Both the position numbers and the translations under genes were made by a program. DNA of 15,732 bases from CAZJHX01 sp964545715 (GTDB lineage: Bacteria; Myxococcota_A; UBA9042; GCA-2863065). Shown piece after piece: positions 6,249-13,900 of the stretch. Below the pieces are notes generated by a model that searched no databases, was not told where the DNA came from, and was given only the letters and a program-made list of their open reading frames with translations. Position 1 is the first letter of the stretch, and each line of letters opens with the position of its first letter. The DNA is taken from positions 1 through 15,732 of the forward strand of contig CAZJHX010000212.1 in NCBI GenBank assembly GCA_964545715.1, in the 5' to 3' direction.

Positions 6249-7517
6249 ATGCCCTTCGAATACGACGACCGAACACGAGCCACACGCCCGGGCGCCGCCG
6301 CAGCAGGAGCTGCCAGCGCCAAGGGTGCACTCAAAGGCGCAAGCTATGCCGAGGGGCAGGCCGCGCTTCAGATGAAGCCCAAGGAGGGCCTCGTCTTCAT
6401 CGGCATGGGCGACCACGCCCACGATGAGGCAAAGCACCTGCGCAAGATCACGCCGGAGGGCGTCACCGCGATCCACCAGCGCGGCAAGAAGCAGGATCAG
6501 TACAAGGGCTTCGACCTCACCACCGACGACGGCATCAAGGGCTTTGTCGCCACCCTGGGCGTCCCAGCCGCAAAGGCTGCTGAGCTCAAGGGCATCCTGG
6601 ATAACGTCGGCGGTGACGCCAAAGATGAGGTAGCTCAGATTTTGGAGGTCTTCGGCCAGGCGCAGCGCGGCGAGCGCACCATGTCACGCGTGGTGCTCTC
6701 GGGCCACAGCCTGGGCGACAGCATCTGGGGCGACACCAACGGAGACATCGAGTTCGACATCCTGGATCAGATCAGCAAGGCCTTCCCCAAGGCCGCCGCA
6801 CAGGTCGAGGACCTGATGCTCTCCGCCTGCTACGGCGGCGGCGAAGCGATCATGGACACCTACTTTGCGATGTTCCCGGCCGTGAAGACCATCTGGGCCT
6901 ATCACGACTCATCCCCCGGCACCTGGTCAGGCGCCATGCCCCACATGACCCGATGGGAGCGCGCGACCCGCGGCAACGATCCCAGCAAAGTCAAAGCGGA
7001 CCTGGCCAAGGGCACCCGCAAGGGCAAAAACGTGTCCGTGTGGACAGCCACCGGGGGCTATGACGGCGCCGAGCGCAAGCCGGTCAAAGATCTCATGGAC
7101 GCGGTCAGCGCCGGCGAGAGCGTCTACAACGAGCACTTCAGCGGTGCGGTAGAGGTGACCAACACTCAGGTCGGCCCGCTGCGCAGCTACTACAACGCCA
7201 TTCAGGCCGCCCTGGCCCATCCACAGCTGCCGGACACGGATCGCAAGAAGCTGCAAAAGCAGCGCGACGTCACGATTCGGCTCATCTACTTCAAGGTGGT
7301 GCGCGCCAAGTTCACCGCCCAGTACCGCTCGCAGATCTCGGCCGCCTACAAGGCCATCGGCCAGACGGCACCGGACTATTCCAAGATGGGTCGCGGTGCA
7401 GCGGTAGCTGCGGTGAAGAAGTTCAAGGCCGACGGCGGCGGCGGCGCGGCGATGAACCTGCTGGAGACCGGCCTGATCGCGCTCGACAACAGCATCATCC
7501 CCAACACCTGGGTCTAG
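6249..7517 (+). CDS. Putative clan CD (caspase/CHAT-like) cysteine peptidase-fold protein, no signal peptide
   Basis: The product has 422 residues, starting at the ATG 5 nt after GAGGA. There is no signal peptide or membrane helix. Residues 1-30 are Ala/Gly-rich and disordered, followed by a short motif SYAEGQAALQMKP (32-44). The core has a strand ending in His (RVVLSGH, His153) followed by SLGD, and 41 residues later a strand ending in Cys (DLMLSAC, Cys194) followed by YGGGEA. A hydrophobic strand ending in His then a Gly/Ser turn, and a hydrophobic strand ending in Ala-Cys then Gly, is the layout of caspase, CHAT, gingipain and MARTX-protease-like enzymes; the spacing fits. An earlier strand (GLVFIGMGDHAHD, 47-59) and a later one (KTIWAYHDSSPGTWSGA, 213-229) would complete the sheet. 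The C-terminal ~120 residues are mostly helical. The dyad and activity are inference. Without a Sec signal it acts inside the cell or leaves by another route. Confidence 0.85.
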   Translation: MPFEYDDRTRATRPGAAAAGAASAKGALKGASYAEGQAALQMKPKEGLVFIGMGDHAHDEAKHLRKITPEGVTAIHQRGKKQDQYKGFDLTTDDGIKGFVATLGVPAAKAAELKGILDNVGGDAKDEVAQILEVFGQAQRGERTMSRVVLSGHSLGDSIWGDTNGDIEFDILDQISKAFPKAAAQVEDLMLSACYGGGEAIMDTYFAMFPAVKTIWAYHDSSPGTWSGAMPHMTRWERATRGNDPSKVKADLAKGTRKGKNVSVWTATGGYDGAERKPVKDLMDAVSAGESVYNEHFSGAVEVTNTQVGPLRSYYNAIQAALAHPQLPDTDRKKLQKQRDVTIRLIYFKVVRAKFTAQYRSQISAAYKAIGQTAPDYSKMGRGAAVAAVKKFKADGGGGAAMNLLETGLIALDNSIIPNTWV

Positions 7518-7523
7518 GTTTGG

Positions 7524-7551
7524 TCTAAGTTAGTGCCGCAGCTTGCTTAGA
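7524..7551. terminator. Weak hairpin between convergent genes
   Basis: TCTAAG (7524-7529) pairs with CTTAGA (7546-7551) around a 16-nt loop that contains the stop codon of the minus-strand gene. There is no T-tract. It may slow convergent polymerases, but it is not a clear intrinsic terminator. Confidence 0.2.
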
Positions 7552-7856
7552 TCGAAGTAAGCGAAGCGCTCCTCCTCGCAATCCCCGCACTCCAGCCGCA
7601 GCGCGCGCAGCTCGCGACCGTCGTGATGCACCGTCGTCTCGCCCAGCACGGCGAAGCGCCCGTCGCAGCCACAGCGCAGCTCATCTACACAGTTGTCGAT
7701 GTCTCGAAAGTTGTGGGCCTTGAAGGCGGTCTCGGGGGCGCCGCCTTCCATTGTGATGGCGGCCCGTGCGCGGACTGCGACTTTGAGCTTGCGCGAATAG
7801 CGCACGTACATCGCCGCGACCAACGCGAGCACCATGATCAGCCAGCCACCACCCAT
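7530..7856 (-). CDS. Small membrane-anchored protein with probable zinc ribbon
   Basis: The product has 108 residues. Residues 4-20 form one transmembrane helix (GWLIMVLALVAAMYV) followed by a basic stretch (RYSRKLK), so the rest is probably cytoplasmic by the positive-inside rule. Residues 56-93 hold Cys56, a CxC pair (62, 64) and a CxxC pair (90, 93) around a beta hairpin, the layout of a rubredoxin-like zinc ribbon. The tail (FAYFDLSKLRH) is short. I recognise no named family. The ATG at 7856 has no Shine-Dalgarno sequence but lies 7 nt after TATACT, suggesting a leaderless mRNA. The start codon lies in the arm of a perfect inverted repeat. It is convergent with the caspase-like gene (12-nt gap) and lies 45 nt downstream of the giant lipoprotein gene on the same strand, so read-through is possible. 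Confidence 0.75.
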   Translation of the reverse strand: MGGGWLIMVLALVAAMYVRYSRKLKVAVRARAAITMEGGAPETAFKAHNFRDIDNCVDELRCGCDGRFAVLGETTVHHDGRELRALRLECGDCEEERFAYFDLSKLRH

Positions 7857-7883
7857 CGGCGCCAGTATAGAGGCGCCGATGGG
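7852..7883. repeat. Perfect 12-bp inverted repeat with 8-nt loop over a start codon and -10 box
   Basis: CCCATCGGCGCC (7852-7863) and GGCGCCGATGGG (7872-7883) are exact reverse complements, with 10 of 12 pairs G:C. The loop, read on the minus strand, is TCTATACT and holds the -10 box TATACT. The downstream arm on the minus strand contains the ATG (7854-7856) of the zinc-ribbon gene. No T-tract follows in the minus direction, so it is not a textbook terminator of the giant gene, although it lies about 18 nt after that gene's stop. Confidence 0.9.
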
Positions 7884-7893
7884 CAGGGCCCAA
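7864..7893 (-). promoter_or_regulatory. Promoter of the zinc-ribbon gene (TATACT -10), probable leaderless start
   Basis: TATACT (7864-7869, 5 of 6) ends 7 nt before the ATG. A weak -35, TTGGGC (7888-7893, 3 of 6), lies 18 nt upstream. The element sits between the giant gene's stop and the zinc-ribbon start, inside the inverted repeat. Confidence 0.5.
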
Positions 7894-7901
7894 TCACATG
7901 T

Positions 7902-10900
7902 CTAGTCGCACGGCCAGGTGCGAACGGTCACGACGTCCGGGGCGGAGTCGACGAAGCCGTCGTTGACCACCAGGCTAAACCGCAGCTTGGAGTTCTTCTG
8001 GGTCGGCGCCCAGAAGTACGGGTTGACCTCGTCGGCCTTCCACAAGAACACCGGCGTCCCGGAGATCTGCTCCCAGGCGAAGCCGAGCGGGTCGCCGTCG
8101 ACATCGCTGGAGCCGGCGCCGTTCAGCGACACCCAGCTGCCGCCCGGCACGCACTTGTCGTTGCCGGCGTCAGCCTCAGGCGGGTTGTTCTGAATCGAGA
8201 TCGTCACCTGACTCGGCGGGCTCGTTACCTCGCCGTCGTTGACGACCAGCTCAAAGACCAGATCCTGGCGCGGCACCGGCGACAGGAAGGTCGGCTTGGC
8301 CGCGTTCTTGTCGGACAGCACGACCGGCGTGCCGCTCACCTGGCTCCACGAATAGGTCAACAGATCGCCGTCCAGGTCGCTGGAGGCGGTCCCGTCCAGG
8401 GTCACCTGGGTGCCGCCGACGATCGACTGCGTCGGCCCGGCGTCCGCCACCGGCACGTGGTTGTTGATCGTGACCGTCGTATCCGCCTCGTCCTCGTCCC
8501 CGCTGTCGTCCTTGACCGTGACGCGGAAGGTGAGGACCTGCTTGGGAATCGGCGCGGTGAAGTTCGGCGTCGGCGACTCGTCATCCGACAGCACCACCGG
8601 GTCACCCGTCAGCTGGGTCCACTTGTACGTCAGCGGGTCGCCGTTCGGGTCGCTGGACGCGGTCGCATCCAGTGTGACCGTGGAACCTCCGTCGACCGCC
8701 TGTGCAGCGCCGGCATCCGCCACCGGCGGCAGGTTGCCCACGATGACGTCCGCGGAATCCGCGGGCGACGTCGCCGTCCCGTCGTTCACCGTCAGCTCGA
8801 ACCTCAGCGTCTGCGCCTTGGCCGGCGCGATAAACGTCGGCTGCGCAGCGGTCGCGTCGGACAGGACCACGGCCTCACCGGCCGTCTGCACCCACAGGTA
8901 GGTCAGCGGGTCGCCGTCGGCGTCGCTGGAACCCAGACCGTTCAATGTGACCACGTCGTCCTTGTTGACCTGCGCGTCCGGCCCGGCATCGGCGACGGGC
9001 ACGTTGTTGGCGACGCCGATCACAACCGTGTCGGCTCCACTGCTGGCCTCACCGTCGTCGATGACCAGCTCAAAGACCAGCGAGGTCTTGAAGCTCGGCG
9101 CCGTAAACGTCGGCTGCACCGCGGTGTTGTCGGACAGCGAGATCGGCGGCCCGGAGATCTGGGTCCACAGGTACGCCAGCGAGTCCCCGTCGAGGTCGCT
9201 GGAGCCCCCACCGTCCAGGGTCACGAGCACGTCGCTCTCAACCGTCTGGTCCGGCCCGGCGTTGACCACCGGCACGTGATTCTTGATCGTCACGCTCATC
9301 GCGCTCGGCGCGCTGGAGACCTGACCGTCGTCCACGGTCACGCTGAAGGTCAGCGTCTCCTTGGGCACCGGCGCGTTGAAGCTGGGCTTGGCGGCCGCCG
9401 GGTCACTCAACGCCACCGGGGTGCCGCTCGTCTGCGTCCAGCTGTACGTCAGCAGGTCGTTGTCCAGGTCGCTGGAGCCGCTGGCGTCCAGCGTCACCAT
9501 GGCGCCGCCGTCGACCGTCTGGTCAGGCCCGGCATCCGCGACCGGCGTGTGGTTCTTGATCGTCACGTTGACCGAGTCCGGCGTGGAGTCCACGGAGCCG
9601 TCGTTGACGGTCAGAGTAAACGTCAGGGTCTGCGCCGGCACCGGCGAGCTGAACGACGGGTTGGGCAGCGTCGCGTCATCGAGCACCACCGGCGTGCCGC
9701 CCGTCTGCACCCACGAGTACGTGAGGCCGTCACCGTCCGGATCGCTGGAGCCCGTGCCGTTGAGGAAGACCGTGTCACCACCGTCCACCAGCTGATCGGC
9801 GCCGGCATCCGCCACCGGCGGGTTGTTGGCCACCAGCACGGTGGTCTTCGCGATCTCGGAGCAGACGGTGTCATCGCAGACGGTCAGTTCGAAGATCAGC
9901 GTGTCCTTCTGGGACGGCGCCGTAAACGTCGGGGACTCCGCAGTTGGGTCGTCCAGCACCACCGGCTCACCGGCGATCTGAGTCCACGACCAGGTCAGCG
10001 GGTCGCCGTCGATGTCGAACGAGCCCGAGCCGTCCAAGGTCACGGTCTCGCCGTCGTTGACGGTCTGATCGGCGCCTGCGTCGGCGACCGGCACGTTGTT
10101 GGCCACGCTGACCACAACCGTGTCGGCGCCGCTGGAGGCCTCGCCATCGTCCACGGTCAGCTCAAACGTCAGCGCGGACTTGAAGGCCGGCGCCTGGAAG
10201 GTCGGCTTGGCCGCCGTCTCGTCCGACAAGACCACGGCGGGCCCGTCGAGCTGCACCCAACTGTAGGTCAGCGGGTCGCCGTCGATGTCGCTGGACGCCG
10301 TGCCGTCGAGCACCACAAAGCTGTCGCCCGCCACGTTCTGGTCCGCCCCCGCCTCCGCCATCGGGGCGTTGTTGGCCACAAAGACCGAGACAAACGCGTC
10401 CGCGCTGGGCGCCTCGTCGTCGCTGGCCACCAGCTTGAAGACCAGCTCGTCCTTGACCAGCGGCGCCTTGAACGTCGGCGTCTGCGAGGTCGGATCGTCC
10501 AGCAGCACAGGCGCGCCGGCAACCTGGGTCCACTGATAGGTCAGCGGGTCGTTGTCGAGGTCGCTTGCCGCCCCGTTCAGTCCAACAAGAGCATCGCCTT
10601 TCACGGTCTTGTCGTTGCCGGCGTCGGCAACCGGGATGTGGTTGGCGATGGTCACCGTCACGGTCGCGGGCTCACTGGACTCGCTGCCGTCGTCCGTCGC
10701 CAACTCGAACACCAGCGTGCCCTTGGGCACCGGCGCCGTGAAGATGGTCTCGGGGCTCGTGTCGTCGGCCAGGGCCACCGTCGGGCCGCTGGTCTGGGTC
10801 CACTGGTAGGTCAGCGGGTCGCCGTCCGTGTCGTAACCCGAGCCGCTCAAAGTCACCTCGTCGCCGCCGGTCACGGTCTGATCGTCGCCCGCGTCAGCGC

Positions 10901-13900
10901 TGGGCGCATGGTTGGCCACAGTGATGGTGATGGAGTCAGCCGGGCTGGAGTCCTCGCCGTCGGAGACAACCACCTCAAAGGTCAGAACAGCCTTCTGCAG
11001 CGGCGCCAGGAAGGTGGGCTTCACCGCGGTGCTGTCACTCAGGGCCACGATCGGTCCCGAGGTCTGCTGCCATGCATACGTCAGCAAATCACCGTCGGGG
11101 TCGCTGGACCCTGAGGCGTCCATCGCGACCAGGCTCTGGCCCTCGACCTCTTGATCGTCACCGGCATCGGCGGCAGGAGCGTTGTTGTTGATGGTGATCG
11201 TCACCTTGGACTCGTCGCTCGTCACCGTGCCGTCGTCGACGGTCAGCTTGAAGACCAGCGCGCCCTTGGTGGCGGGCGCCGTAAACAGCGGCTTGGCGGC
11301 CGTGGGATCGCTGAGCAGCACCGGAGCCCCGGACAGCTGCGTCCACTGATAGGTCAGGGGGTCACCGTCGGCGTCCGTGCCGCTGCCGTCCAGCGTCACG
11401 ACCGAGCCGCCGTCGACGGCCTGGTCCGCACCGGCGTCGGCCACGGGGATCTTGTTGCCGATGGAGACGGTCACCGAGTCGGGCGCGGTCGACGACTCGT
11501 CATCGGAGACGACCAGTTCGAAGATCAACGTCGAGTGCGCGATGGGCGCCGTGAAGGTCGCGATCGCGGACGTGGCGTCGGAGATCACCACCGACGGGCC
11601 TGACACCTGCGTCCACTGATAGACCAGCGCGTCGTCGTCCAGGTCGGTGGCGGTGCCGCTGAGCGTCACCTGAGTGCCGCCCTCGACATCCTGGTCGGGG
11701 CCGGCGCTGGCGACGGGCACGTGGTTCGGGACGGTGATCACGACGCTGTCCGGTGCGCTGCTGTCCTCACCGTCGGACACCACCAAGTCAAACGACAAGG
11801 TCGTCTTGATCAGCGGCGCCATGAAGGTGGGCTTGGCAGCCGACGCGTCGCTCAGGGACACCGCCGGGCCGCTGGTCTGCGACCACGCGTACACCAGCGA
11901 GTCGCCGTCCATGTCGGTCGACTGCGTGCCGTCCAGCGCGACCAGGGAGGCGCCCTCGGCGGTCTGGTCCGCACCGGCGTTGGCGATCGGCGGGTTGTTG
12001 TTCACCGAGATCGTGACCTGGGAAGGGGCGCTCGCCGCCTCGCCGTCGTCGACGACCAGCTTGAACACCAACTCGCCCTTGATAGCGGGCGCCACAAAGC
12101 TGGGGCTGGCCACCGCGGGGTTGTTCAACAGCACAGCGGGACCCGACAGCTGCGTCCACAGGTACGCCACAGTGTCGCCGTCTGCGTCGGAGCCCGAGCC
12201 CGCCAGCGTCACGACCGCGCCGCCGTCGACAGCCTGGTCCGCGCCGGCATTCGCCTCGGGGGTGTGGTTGTCGACGGTCAGCGTGACGGTGGCCGCGGCG
12301 CTGACCGCGATGCCGTCAGACACGACCAGCTCAAACGTGTAGGTCGCGTGCGGGACGGGAATCGTGAAGGTCGGCGTGGCGCTGGTCGCGTCCGACAGCT
12401 CCACCTCAGGACCGAACGTCTGCGTCCACTGATAGGTCAGCTCATCCTCGTCGGTGTCCGAGGACGCCGTCGCATCCAGCGTGACCAGCTCGCCGCCCAG
12501 GTAGGTCTGATCGGCGCCGGCATCCGCGATCGGCACGTGGTTGTTCACGCTGACGGACACCTCGGCGACCTCGCTGGTCACCTCGCCGTCGTACACGGTC
12601 AGCTCAAAGGTCAGCGTCTGCGACTGAATCGGCGCCGTGAACGTGGGCGATGCAGCGTTGGCGTCGGACAGCAGCACGGACTCCCCGGCGGTCTGCGTCC
12701 ATTTGTACGTGAGCTCATCGCCGTCGGCGTCGCTGGAGCCGGTGCCGTCAAGCTGCACCTCGGCGCCGCCGTCGATGGTCTCGGGGCCTGCCGCCAGGGC
12801 GATCGGCGCGGTGTTCACCGTGCTCACGATCACGCTGTCCGGCTTGCTGAACGAGGTGCCGTCACTGACGACCAGTTCGAACACCAGGGTCTTCTTTGTG
12901 AAGGGCGCCAAGAAGCTGGGCGTCGGCGAGCTGACGTCGCTGAGGTCCACGCTGGGACCTTCGATCTGACTCCATGCGTAGGTGAGGTCATCACCGTCCA
13001 GGTCGCTGGACTCGGTCGCGTTCAGCAGCACGACAGCACCCTGCTCCACCCCGAGCTGATCGGCACCGGCATCGGCGACGGGCGGGATGTTGGACACGTG
13101 CACGATCACCTGCGCGGGCAGGCTGTCGGTCAGGCCGTCGTTGACGATGACCTCGAAGATCAACGAGGTCTTGGCCTCGGGCGCTGTAAACGACGGGGAG
13201 GCGGTATCCGCGCCGGCAAGCTCAACGTCCAGACCCGCGATCTGCGTCCACACGTAGGACAGGCTGTCGCCGTCAGCGTCGGACGAGGCGGTCGCGCTCA
13301 ACGTGACCTCAGCGCCCTGCTTGACCACCTGCTCCTTGCTGGCGTTGGCCACGGGCGGGGTGTTCTCGACGTGCACCACGATGGTGATCGGCGCGGACCA
13401 GGCCAGGCCGTCGAACACGGTCAGCTGAAAGACCAGCTTGTCCTTGATGAACGGCGCGGTGAACTCGGCCACCGCCTCATCGGTCGTCAGCTCCACCTCG
13501 GTGCCGGCGATCTGGGTCCACTGATAGGTCAACTCGTCCTCTTCAGCGTCGCTGGAGGGCTGCGCGTCCAAGACGACCGTATCCCCCTTGGCGACCTGCT
13601 GCTCAGGCTGTGCGACCTCGGCCACCGGCGGCGTGTTGTCCACGTGGATCCAGACCGAGTCGGCCGGGCTGGTCGTGATGCCGTCGCTGACGGTGACCTC
13701 AAAGCGCAGCGCGCCGGCCCCCGGCTGAGCGGTGAAGCTGGCGGTGCTGGTGTCGCCGGCCAACAGGAACACCGGCAGGCCTTCCACCTGGGTCCAGCTG
13801 TACGTCAGCGGATCGTCATCCGCGTCGGACGAGGCGGTGGCGTCCAGCGTGACCGCGGCGCCGCCCTTGACGGACTGATCGTCGCCGGCGTCGGCCACGG

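Noticed and set aside
7872..7900. Intrinsic terminator for the giant gene
   Set aside because: The hairpin is strong but no T-tract follows it on the minus strand, and it overlaps the next gene's start, so I list it as an inverted repeat instead.
7623..11114. Open frame of 1163 codons on the plus strand, antisense to the giant gene and the zinc-ribbon gene
   Set aside because: It is codon-aligned antisense. Stops would need TTA, CTA or TCA codons in the real gene, which this GC-rich genome avoids. Its product is Arg/His/Val-rich and merely mirrors the repeats.
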